The notes beneath the pieces are model-generated. The model was not told where the DNA came from. It made no database searches and worked only from the letters and a program-made list of their open reading frames with translations. This document shows, one piece after another, positions 23,705-29,519 of a DNA stretch of 41,005 nucleotides. This DNA is from a virus. The translations under genes and the position numbers were made by a program. Position 1 is the stretch's first letter, and each line of letters starts with the position of its first letter. Location: positions 1-41,005 of IMG/VR virus record IMGVR_UViG_3300005530_000018; one strand, 5' to 3'.

Positions 23705-23937
23705 GCCTCGCCGCTGGCCTCGCGGAGCTTGCGTGCGCGCCACTCGGCCATGGCCGCCTTGTGTTCGGCCGGCCCGTTCCAGGCGCGGCAGCACCCGGGC
23801 GGGGCCGGCAGGGGCTGACCCGCGCACGGGCACCACGCCGCCGAGCACTCCCGGCCGAGCCGCTCGTGACAGCGGCACGGGTACGGCGCAGAGAGCGGGG
23901 TCCCGGCGATGAGCCAGGACCCCTTGAGCTCGATCAC
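23701..23937 (-). CDS. Small Cys-rich protein
   Basis: A 78-aa protein with six to eight Cys (CRCHERLGRECSAAWCPCAG, then PPGCC) and a helical end (AAMAEWRARKLREASGEA), so probably zinc-binding. GTG 23937 overlaps the stop of the 25-aa membrane peptide (GTGA). Cys-rich small proteins of this kind are common next to tra/spd genes of Streptomyces plasmids; no function is known to me. Confidence 0.6.
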   Translation of the reverse strand: MIELKGSWLIAGTPLSAPYPCRCHERLGRECSAAWCPCAGQPLPAPPGCCRAWNGPAEHKAAMAEWRARKLREASGEA

Positions 23938-24011
23938 GGCCGCCAGTCCAGCAGCCAGTGAACGAACACCATGGCCACTACCGCGATGACCACCACGATG
24001 CAAACTCCCAT
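23934..24011 (-). CDS. 25-aa membrane peptide
   Basis: The frame MGVCIVVVIAVVAMVFVHWL ending LDWRP is almost wholly one membrane helix. It starts 2 nt after the stop of the DUF2637-like gene and overlaps the next start by GTGA, so coupling supports translation. Tiny membrane proteins occur among Streptomyces plasmid spd genes; the role is otherwise unknown. Confidence 0.5.
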   Translation of the reverse strand: MGVCIVVVIAVVAMVFVHWLLDWRP

Positions 24012-24013
24012 GA

Positions 24014-25042
24014 TCAGATCTCCACTCGCTTGGCCATGGCCGCGTCCCGAGCCGCCATGATCTTCTGGACGTACTGGACGGACATGCCGCCGGTGGCCAC
24101 CTCGGCGGCCATGCGGTCGGACGCGGCGGCCTGGAGGACGCGGCGAACGCGCTGGACAGTCTTGGCCGTCACGGCCGTGGCCGCCATGACCTCGTCCGCG
24201 GACGCGTTCTCCAGGAGCATCGTGACCACCTTGTCCACGTCCCACGCGATGGCCGGGCCACCGGACGTGGGACGGGACGGGAGCCGGACGGGACGGGACG
24301 GACGCATGTCCACGTCCACGTCCGCGGGCGCGTCCGTCCAGGGGCTGTCCAGCTCCAGCTCCATGAGCTTGCCGAGGTTGCCGTACGCGGCCACGTGGGC
24401 CAGCATGACCGCCTTCATGGCCGGGTCGGTGGCCACGCCGGCCGCGCGCACCGCGCGGGCCAGACGCGCCCGCTGGAACGCCACGCCGCCCGGGGTGGTC
24501 GCGATGCGGGCCGCGCGCTCGGCCGCCCGCTCCCGAGAGCGCTGCCGCGCGTCCCGGGCATCATCGGCCAGCCCGAGCCGGGACAGCGCCCGCTCTCGGA
24601 GCTCCCGGCCGACCCGGGCGAGCGTGCCGCCACGGACACCGGTGCGAACCTTCATCTCGATGCCGAGCGCCTGGTGGAGCGCAACCAGGGCCAGGCCGGA
24701 GCCGAGGACCACCCGGGCCAGGCCCTCGGCCGGCCCGGACAGTTCCACGGCCATGTACGCCTGAACACCCAGGAGGAAGTACGCCACGAGCCGCGCCGAG
24801 CCGGGGCCGTGACCGCGGCGGACGGACGCGCGCATGGACCACGCGGCGGCCAGGAGCATGACCTCCACGACCGCGAACAAGAGCCAGCGCTCCCGGCCGA
24901 TGATGTGGAGGTTGTCCCCGAAGTAGCGCCACGAGGTGTCCACCGACACGCCGAGCGCCACCGCGAACCCCGCGTACCAGGGGCCGCTCCCGCTGGCCTT
25001 GATCTTGTCCATGTCCCGCTCCGTCCCGGTCATCTCGCTCAT
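24014..25042 (-). CDS. Membrane protein with C-terminal helix-turn-helix segments (DUF2637/Spd-like)
   Basis: A 342-aa protein. Four hydrophobic helices lie in the first 130 residues (GPWYAGFAVALGVSVDTSWR, WLLFAVVEVMLLAAAWSM, LVAYFLLGVQAYMAVELSG, VVLGSGLALVALHQALG), as in DUF2637 spread proteins of actinobacterial plasmids. After a charged coiled middle, residues about 265-335 hold two helix-turn-helix-like stretches (ENASADEVMAATAVTAKTVQ and GGMSVQYVQKIMAARD). It may tether plasmid DNA or Tra to the membrane. It could also regulate. ATG 25042 is 6 nt after the P5 -10. Confidence 0.7.
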   Translation of the reverse strand: MSEMTGTERDMDKIKASGSGPWYAGFAVALGVSVDTSWRYFGDNLHIIGRERWLLFAVVEVMLLAAAWSMRASVRRGHGPGSARLVAYFLLGVQAYMAVELSGPAEGLARVVLGSGLALVALHQALGIEMKVRTGVRGGTLARVGRELRERALSRLGLADDARDARQRSRERAAERAARIATTPGGVAFQRARLARAVRAAGVATDPAMKAVMLAHVAAYGNLGKLMELELDSPWTDAPADVDVDMRPSRPVRLPSRPTSGGPAIAWDVDKVVTMLLENASADEVMAATAVTAKTVQRVRRVLQAAASDRMAAEVATGGMSVQYVQKIMAARDAAMAKRVEI

Positions 25043-25048
25043 GGGACC

Positions 25049-25078
25049 ATCTTACTCAGATCTTAGTAAGACTGTCAA
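25049..25078 (-). promoter_or_regulatory. Operator-promoter P5 (DUF2637-like operon)
   Basis: Leftward: consensus -35 TTGACA (25078-25073), 18-nt spacer, -10 TAAGAT (25054-25049), 6 nt, ATG 25042. Operator CTTACTCAGATCTTAGTAAG at 25051-25070. The stop codon of the upstream gene (25056) lies inside the operator. Confidence 0.85.
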
Positions 25079-25352
25079 GGCGAGGGCGGCCGTACTTGTA
25101 CGTCCGCCCGACGTGCCAGTGCGGCCTGGCCGTCTCGCCGAGCCGGAAGTCATCGTGCCAGCGGCACCGATAGATCGACATGGGCTTGGTGTCCCGGAAC
25201 TTCACCACGATCATGACCCGGTGCCAGAGCGCGCCCACCCACCACCGGTGGCTGACCTTCCGCGGCCGGTAGCCGCCCTCGGGGCGACGGGCGAAGCCAC
25301 GGTGCTTGGTCAGCCATCGGCGGTACTCAAGCGAGTTGGTCCGGGTGCTCAC
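25056..25352 (-). CDS. Small basic protein, unknown
   Basis: A 98-aa Arg/Trp/His-rich protein (SLEYRRWLTKHRGFARRPEG, then WHDDFRLGETARPHWHVGRT) with one weakly hydrophobic stretch (WWVGALWHRVMIVVKF). GTG 25352 overlaps the lipoprotein stop. It is the last gene of the P6 operon and its end runs into the P5 operator. No family recognised. Confidence 0.6.
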   Translation of the reverse strand: MSTRTNSLEYRRWLTKHRGFARRPEGGYRPRKVSHRWWVGALWHRVMIVVKFRDTKPMSIYRCRWHDDFRLGETARPHWHVGRTYKYGRPRLDSLTKI

Positions 25353-25654
25353 CGCGGGTCCGGGTAGTGGCCGCCCACCTCGTACCGCTCGTACTCGTCA
25401 TGGTCCACGTCACGGCACCCGGTCTTCCCGTCGTCCGCCCGCAAGCACAGCTCGAACGACTCGGGCATGTAGTGCTGGATGGGGATGGACGTCGTGCACG
25501 CCCCGGTCTTGGCGTCGTAGGACACACACTGCGAGGTCCAGTAGTAGTACGCCGGGTGGTACTTCCGCTCGGTCACGATGCCTGAGCTCGGAGGGGCCGA
25601 GCACGCGGCCAGCACGAGGCCGGCCGCGACCAGGGCCAGGGCTCGGCGCTTCAC
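25349..25654 (-). CDS. Predicted lipoprotein
   Basis: A 101-aa protein with a lipoprotein signal peptide: basic start KRRALALVAAGLVLAACSAP with lipobox LAAC, cleavage before Cys at about residue 17. The mature part has Cys residues (QCVSYDAKTGACTT, ELCLRADDGKTGC) and ends with charged DHDEYERYEVGGH. GTG 25654 overlaps the upstream stop. Surface lipoproteins of temperate phages and plasmids often act in superinfection or entry exclusion; that is inference here. Confidence 0.72.
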   Translation of the reverse strand: MKRRALALVAAGLVLAACSAPPSSGIVTERKYHPAYYYWTSQCVSYDAKTGACTTSIPIQHYMPESFELCLRADDGKTGCRDVDHDEYERYEVGGHYPDPR

Positions 25655-26097
25655 CGCGTCTCCGGGCCCGGAACGATGAGGAACGGGTACCCCCACGGCT
25701 CCTGATCCGGCACGAGAACGAACCAACCAGGCCGGCTCGTGAAGTCGGGAGAGTTCGCCATGTCCCACGGGCCGATCGCGCCCTCGGGGATGCGCCAGGA
25801 CTCCTCGGTGTAGTACTTCCCGCCAGGCTTGAACAGGATCACGGCCGCGTGCGTGGGCGGCTGGCCGGCCAGGCGCATGAGGTCCCGGGTCAGTCGCTCC
25901 AGCCGCTCCTGGCTGCTGATGTTGCCCCGGCCGCGGTCCGACTCGCGGACCAGCTCCCGGATGCGCGTCTGGATGGCCGGCCCGGGGATTCCGGGCGCTG
26001 CCTTGGCCATGGCCACCAGTTGGTCCAGGTGCTTACCGGCCGTGGAGTCGAGCCGGAGCTGGCTGAAGATCACGGCCGCTATCTCTTCGGGTGTCAT
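25651..26097 (-). CDS. Unknown protein, first gene of the P6 operon
   Basis: A 148-aa soluble protein: a helical N-terminal half (TPEEIAAVIFSQLRLDSTAG, RLERLTRDLMRLAGQPP) and a beta C-terminal half (HAAVILFKPGGKYYTEESWR, GWFVLVPDQEPWGYPFLIV). Its ATG is 6 nt after a -10, so leaderless. No family recognised. It is coupled to the lipoprotein gene. Confidence 0.65.
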   Translation of the reverse strand: MTPEEIAAVIFSQLRLDSTAGKHLDQLVAMAKAAPGIPGPAIQTRIRELVRESDRGRGNISSQERLERLTRDLMRLAGQPPTHAAVILFKPGGKYYTEESWRIPEGAIGPWDMANSPDFTSRPGWFVLVPDQEPWGYPFLIVPGPETR

Positions 26098-26103
26098 GCC
26101 CTA

Positions 26104-26132
26104 ACCTTACCAAGAACTTAGTAACAGGGCAA
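26104..26132 (-). promoter_or_regulatory. Operator-promoter P6
   Basis: Leftward: -35 TTGCCC (26132-26127), 17-nt spacer, -10 TAAGGT (26109-26104), 6 nt, ATG 26097. Operator CTTACCAAGAACTTAGTAA at 26106-26124. Confidence 0.78.
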
Positions 26133-26134
26133 GC

Positions 26135-26692
26135 CTACTCCCAGCACACCTCGCCGAGCGCGCCAGCCCGCCGGAACAACGCACCCGGCGTCACGTCCTG
26201 GCTGAGACGGCCGTCATCGAACAGGTGGAAGCCAGCCCGGCAGAGCACGGCGTCCACGAGCTGCGAGCAGATCATGTGGCCGCTGGAGGTGACCCGGCCC
26301 GCGGTCAGGCGCCGCGGGAGCCCGAGGTGGAGCAGCGCCAAAGACAGGTAGTCCAGGAAGCTGTACGGGGTCCCGATGAGCCGCAACGCGGTCGGGGACA
26401 CGAGCGCCCGTTGTTCATCCGTGAGCGGGAGCCGCACCCACCCAAAGCCTGGGCCGCACCGGTCCCGGTACCCGGTCAGGTACACGCCGCGGGCACCGGA
26501 CGGCATGGCCTCCACGACCAGCTTGCCGTGGCCGGGTTTCTCGGCCACCACGTACGTGTGCGTGAACCAGCACTCGTCCCGGAGGATGGCCTGGCCGAGC
26601 GCCACGCCGGCTCCGAGCCGGCCGCCGATGATGGCGAACCCGACGTCCCCCACCTGGAGATCGTTAACGTTGTTGATCTTCAACTCGAGCAC
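26135..26692 (-). CDS. Permuted NlpC/P60 (YiiX-like) papain-fold protein
   Basis: A 185-aa protein with the circularly permuted NlpC/P60 layout: DLQVGDVGFAIIG near the start, FTHTYVV with the likely catalytic His, VVEAMPSGARGVYL, and later SSGHMICSQLVDAVLCRAGF with the likely catalytic Cys and the CSxLV pattern. GTG 26692 has GGAGAGGGA just upstream; longer forms are possible. It lacks a signal peptide. It may cleave an amide or lipid ester, perhaps in cell wall or membrane changes linked to transfer; the substrate is unknown. Confidence 0.65.
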   Translation of the reverse strand: MLELKINNVNDLQVGDVGFAIIGGRLGAGVALGQAILRDECWFTHTYVVAEKPGHGKLVVEAMPSGARGVYLTGYRDRCGPGFGWVRLPLTDEQRALVSPTALRLIGTPYSFLDYLSLALLHLGLPRRLTAGRVTSSGHMICSQLVDAVLCRAGFHLFDDGRLSQDVTPGALFRRAGALGEVCWE

Positions 26693-26882
26693 TCCCTCTC
26701 CAGCGCACCGCCGTGGTGGGCTCGTCCAGGCCCACGGCCCGATGCCGCGCGCCCGGATAGGTGTCCCGGCCAGTATGGCCTCCCTGGTGCTCATCCCGGG
26801 TCAGCCAGAGCGCTCCGCCCGTGGCCAGGGCCACGACCACCGCAACCGTCCCGAGGTAGATCACAATCAGCTCAGTTGGCAT
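26664..26882 (-). CDS. Small single-span membrane protein
   Basis: A 72-aa protein with an N-terminal membrane helix (ELIVIYLGTVAVVVALATGG) and a polar Arg/His-rich tail. ATG 26882 is preferred to a GTG at 26888. It lies just after a terminator and overlaps the NlpC/P60 gene by 29 nt. A TACCGT hexamer 6 nt before the ATG could be a -10 but has no matching -35. Confidence 0.55.
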   Translation of the reverse strand: MPTELIVIYLGTVAVVVALATGGALWLTRDEHQGGHTGRDTYPGARHRAVGLDEPTTAVRWRGSARVEDQQR

Positions 26883-26893
26883 ACGCACACGGT

Positions 26894-26921
26894 AAAGCCC
26901 CGGGGGTAGGCCCGGGGCTTT
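26894..26921 (-). terminator. Terminator after the 26960 gene
   Basis: AAAGCCCCGGG and its complement form an 11-bp stem with a 6-nt loop; the leftward strand ends in CTTTACC. It is a clear intrinsic terminator downstream of the leftward gene ending at 26960. Confidence 0.82.
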
Positions 26922-26959
26922 CCTCGTGCGAGCGAGTTGGAGGTGTTGCGCCCTCCAGG

Positions 26960-27280
26960 TTACTCCTGGCCGGCCGCGTCCGCGCGGGTGATGGTCTCGA
27001 CCTGCTCCGTGTTGCGCTCGGCCCGCTCGGTGCGGAGCCGGCGCTGGAGCACGTAGATGACCACCTCGGGGTCACCGGTCACGCTGGCGACCGTGCGGCC
27101 GTCCTCGGCGAAGATGGCATCGGCCGCGGTGAGCTCGGCGCGGTACGTCTCGGTGTCCTGGAGCGTGTCCTTGAGCCGGCGCGTGTGGTAGGCCATGGCG
27201 TCCAGGTCACCGTGGGCGTCCGCCACGGTGGTGAAGTCCTCCTCGGACACACGGTCCACGGTCAGGTGAAACACGGTCAT
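26960..27280 (-). CDS. Unknown soluble protein after tRNA-like RNA 1
   Basis: A 106-aa protein (MTVFHLTVDRVSEEDFTTVA, then RLKDTLQDTETYRAELTAAD and VVIYVLQRRLRTERAERNTE), alpha/beta then a charged helix. AAAGGACA lies 6 nt before ATG 27280, and the start is 30 nt after the 3' end of tRNA-like RNA 1. No family recognised. Confidence 0.6.
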   Translation of the reverse strand: MTVFHLTVDRVSEEDFTTVADAHGDLDAMAYHTRRLKDTLQDTETYRAELTAADAIFAEDGRTVASVTGDPEVVIYVLQRRLRTERAERNTEQVETITRADAAGQE

Positions 27281-27310
27281 GCGCTGTCCTTTCATCGACG
27301 TGTGCTGACG

Positions 27311-27453
27311 TGGGGTGAGGAGGATTTGAACCTCCATGCCCGGGTCCGCGAAAACCCGAGACTCCTCCAGCTTCGTCACGGGGCGTACGTCCCCGTCTGG
27401 CCACGACTCCGGTTGCCTGGCCGCTGGCGCTCTGTCCGTTGAGCTACCACCCC
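27311..27453 (-). tRNA. tRNA-like RNA 1 (143 nt, expanded anticodon region)
   Basis: On the minus strand the 5' end has acceptor GGGGTGG, TA, and D-arm GCTC-AACGGACA-GAGC. The 3' end has a perfect T-arm GGAGG-TTCAAAT-CCTCC and acceptor TCACCCC plus A. Between them are 92 nt instead of about 22-40. CCAGC and GCTGG can pair as anticodon stem, but the loop is then 50 nt and contains its own hairpins (GGCCA/TGGCC and ACGGGG/CCCCGT). A 7-bp stem CTCGGGT/ACCCGGG would be a long variable arm. No normal 7-nt anticodon loop with U33 is visible, so amino acid identity cannot be given. Confidence 0.6.
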
Positions 27454-27458
27454 GAGGT

Positions 27459-27478
27459 GCCCCGCCCGTGGGCGGGGC
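27459..27478 (-). terminator. Hairpin between the 27487 gene and tRNA-like RNA 1
   Basis: GCCCCGCCC and GGGCGGGGC form a 9-bp stem with a 2-nt spacer, 9 nt after the stop of the leftward gene and 6 nt before the tRNA-like 5' end. It could be a terminator or a processing/stabilising hairpin; no T-run follows. Confidence 0.55.
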
Positions 27479-27486
27479 GGGTCGTG

Positions 27487-27948
27487 CTAGCTGATCCGGT
27501 TGTCCTGCTTGTACTGGCGCCAGAGCGGCCGGGCCAGGAGCTTGTCCGCGGGGGTCACCTCGTGCTTGCGGACGCCCATGACCTTGATGTTCTTGTTCCG
27601 CTTGCTCGGGACGCTGTCCAGCCGCGCCAGGAACGGGACGGCCTTGCCGGCGTACTCCTTGAGCTGGTCCACCACGCCGGTGGCGTTGATGTGCATGCCG
27701 GCCACCGTGTACGGCACCGTGGGCAGGAGCTCGCCGAGGGGCTCCCCGTCGCACACGATGACGTCCGCCTCCACGTACTCGTACGGGCCGTCCTGGCCCT
27801 TCTTCTCGCCGATCTTCTTGACCACGAACATCACGAGCCGCTCGTCCAGGGCGGCCAGGTCCAGCCACTCCCGCCTGGCGGTGGCGAACTCGTCCGCGTC
27901 CTCGTCCACGCCCTCAAACGGGTCCTCAATCTCGCTGGCCTCGGTCAT
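27487..27948 (-). CDS. Possible single-stranded DNA-binding protein
   Basis: A 153-aa acidic-then-basic protein (EIEDPFEGVDEDADEFATAR, LVMFVVKKIGEKKGQDGPYE, VEADVIVCDGEPLGELLPTV, VPSKRNKNIKVMGVRKHEVT). A central beta region following an acidic start, and genomic place next to an exonuclease and helicase, resemble phage recombination ssDNA-binding proteins. AGGAG precedes ATG 27948. The call rests mainly on context. Confidence 0.5.
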   Translation of the reverse strand: MTEASEIEDPFEGVDEDADEFATARREWLDLAALDERLVMFVVKKIGEKKGQDGPYEYVEADVIVCDGEPLGELLPTVPYTVAGMHINATGVVDQLKEYAGKAVPFLARLDSVPSKRNKNIKVMGVRKHEVTPADKLLARPLWRQYKQDNRIS

Positions 27949-28122
27949 GCTCAGCTCCTGTTCCGTTGTGCGAGCCTGTCTCGCGCACCCACCCGGGGTA
28001 ACGCTCCCCGGACGCGAGTCACGGTTCCCTCGGCCCGCCGGCCTCGGTACTGAGATCCTCCACGACTTCGTGACGTGGGCTGATGCCTGGCCGTGCAGCG
28101 CGACCCGCCGTGCCATATTCCG
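27949..28122 (-). other. Non-coding stretch between tRNA-like RNA 2 and the 27487 gene
   Basis: No reading frame is convincing here. The leftward transcript can form two hairpins: CCGGGG-AGCGTTA-CCCCGG and an imperfect one from GTGCGCGAG and CTCGCAC. It is probably the structured leader of the 27487 gene, or spacer RNA trimmed from the tRNA-like molecule. Confidence 0.5.
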
Positions 28123-28208
28123 TGCCCCGAGGGGGAATCGAACCCCCATACCGGCCCCGGGTTGCGCGCGCCTCACAGGGCCGTGTCCTTCCATTGAACG
28201 ATCCGGGC
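28123..28208 (-). tRNA. tRNA-like RNA 2 (about 86 nt, expanded anticodon region)
   Basis: Minus strand: acceptor GCCCGGA pairs with TCGGGGC (one G-G mismatch), D-arm GTTC-AATGGAA-GGAC, and a perfect T-arm GGGGG-TTCGATT-CCCCC, ending with A. A 6-bp stem CGGCCC/GGGCCG could be the anticodon stem but encloses 20 nt. Alternatively, CTGTGAG could be a 7-nt loop with anticodon GTG (His), but its stem CGGCC/GCGCG has two mismatches. Like RNA 1, it has a sound acceptor/T half and an abnormal anticodon half. Confidence 0.6.
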
Positions 28209-28273
28209 TTTGGCGACAGGGCCCCGGAGTTGACCCGGAACCCCGCCTCTGTGCCAGATGTAGAGCTACAGGT

Positions 28274-28291
28274 GCTGGGGCTAGGCCCAGC
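28274..28291 (-). promoter_or_regulatory. Hairpin covering the leader-peptide stop
   Basis: GCTGGG and CCCAGC form a 6-bp stem around the TAG stop of the 9-aa frame on the leftward transcript. A ribosome at the end of the short frame would open it, so it could be an attenuation or anti-attenuation element. Confidence 0.4.
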
Positions 28292-28310
28292 CGTAGTCCA
28301 TGCGCTTCAT
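28281..28310 (-). CDS. Nine-residue leader peptide MKRMDYGWA
   Basis: ATG 28310 is preceded by a strong GAGGGGAGGTGG ribosome site inside the leader of P7. The frame is MKRMDYGWA then TAG in a hairpin. It is followed by tRNA-like RNA 2. Such a position suggests a regulatory leader peptide; translation has not been shown and a chance frame is possible. Confidence 0.4.
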   Translation of the reverse strand: MKRMDYGWA

Positions 28311-28344
28311 CTTGCCACCTCCCCTCTCGGCTCGGTGTAACACC

Positions 28345-28373
28345 AGCTTACCAAGTTCTTAGTAGAACGTCAA
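28345..28373 (-). promoter_or_regulatory. Operator-promoter P7 (tRNA-like/leader transcript)
   Basis: Leftward: -35 TTGACG (28373-28368), 17-nt spacer, -10 TAAGCT (28350-28345). Operator CTTACCAAGTTCTTAGTAG at 28347-28365. The exonuclease stop codon (28370-28372) lies in the -35. A 34-nt leader follows, sharing TACACC and CGAGAGG with the P12 leader. Confidence 0.82.
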
Positions 28374-29497
28374 GCGGGTACCCGCAACCGCTCGGCGGCC
28401 AGCGCGGCAGACTGGGCGAGCTCGGCGGACCACACGCCGGCGTCCTTGGCCTGGACCACGAGCGCCCGACCCTCGGCCAGCGTCTCCACGGCCGCGAAGC
28501 GCGAGGCCCACCGCTCCAGCTCGGTCACGGACGGGGCCGGCCGGAGCCACGCGCCGGGCTTCACGCTCTTGGCCTTGGCCCTGTCCCTCACCACCTCGTA
28601 CGCGCGCCTGGCGGTGGCCCAGCCTTCCACGATGTCCACCTCCCAGACGTCCACGTGCGGCTCCCACGCCGCCCGCTCCACCGGGTCCTCGGGCTCCCGG
28701 CCCATGGCCAGCACGATGGCCACCTCCTGGCTCACCGGGGGCATGTCCACCCACCGGCCGGCCGCCGCGTCCCACATCGCCACGCCGTGCGCGTAGCACG
28801 CAAGCTGGGCCTTGATCTCCAGCCAGGTCCAGAAGCGCTTCTGGGTCTTGAGATCGGCCACGTACAACGGGCCGAACGCGGTCGGTCCGTCCGCCTCCGG
28901 GCGCATGGCTAGATCGAGCCCGAGGGCGCGCTGGTCCTCCACCACGTTGTCCAGCGTGCCCACGGCCTCCAGTTCCTCCACGAGCACCCGGCGCTCTTGC
29001 ATGCCGGCCAGCGGTACGAGGCCGTTGCGGTCCAGGGCCGCCTGGTACAGCACGAGGTCCCGCCGGGTGGCCGGCCCGAGGTGCTGGGTCGGGAGACCGG
29101 CGTGGAGCGTCTCCACGGCCGCGTGGCGCTGGCTGCCGTGCCTGGAGCCGACGTTGCCCCCGCTCACGTCCTTGGCCTGCTCGATGAACTGCTCCACCCA
29201 TGCCTTGCGCTCGGCCTTGTCCATGCGCTGGAGGCCGGCCTGGAGCAGTGTGGCGTACAGCTCGGGCGACATGGCCACGCCCTGGAGCACCTCGCCGAGC
29301 TCCCACATGCGGAGCCCGAACTGGTCCGAGTAGGCGCTCACCAGGTTGGACACGCGCTGCCAGCCGCGCTTCTTGTGCGAGCCGTCCCGGTGCGGGAGGC
29401 GGTACCGGCCGCCCGTGATGATCGCGTCCCGGTCTTTGATCTTGGAATAGTCGGGTAGCGCGAACGGGTCATCGATCTCGTGCTCGGTCATGGTCAT
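28370..29497 (-). CDS. PD-(D/E)XK exonuclease (Cas4/RecB-like)
   Basis: A 375-aa protein. The nuclease core is seen in the middle: GLDLAMRPEADGPTAFG, then YVADLKTQKRFWTWLEIKAQ giving the D...(xK) motif of the PD-(D/E)XK fold, and later VWEVDIVEG. The His-containing HGSQRHAAVETLHAG upstream is like motif I of this group. ATG 29497 has GGAGGGTG upstream. With the helicase just before it, this forms a pair for DNA end processing and recombination during phage replication. Confidence 0.75.
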   Translation of the reverse strand: MTMTEHEIDDPFALPDYSKIKDRDAIITGGRYRLPHRDGSHKKRGWQRVSNLVSAYSDQFGLRMWELGEVLQGVAMSPELYATLLQAGLQRMDKAERKAWVEQFIEQAKDVSGGNVGSRHGSQRHAAVETLHAGLPTQHLGPATRRDLVLYQAALDRNGLVPLAGMQERRVLVEELEAVGTLDNVVEDQRALGLDLAMRPEADGPTAFGPLYVADLKTQKRFWTWLEIKAQLACYAHGVAMWDAAAGRWVDMPPVSQEVAIVLAMGREPEDPVERAAWEPHVDVWEVDIVEGWATARRAYEVVRDRAKAKSVKPGAWLRPAPSVTELERWASRFAAVETLAEGRALVVQAKDAGVWSAELAQSAALAAERLRVPA

Positions 29498-29519
29498 GTC
29501 ACCCTCCAATGTGGACATT

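Noticed and set aside
21740-23878. 712-codon antisense frame over tra
   Set aside because: Antisense to a clear Walker-motif ATPase, low-complexity Arg/Gly/Pro/Ala composition, no start signals.
28216-28300. Possible third tRNA-like RNA (TAGCTC...AGAG and CCGG-GTCAACT-CCGG)
   Set aside because: The T-loop is not of the TTC type, no anticodon arm fits and acceptor ends do not pair; it also overlaps the leader-peptide region.
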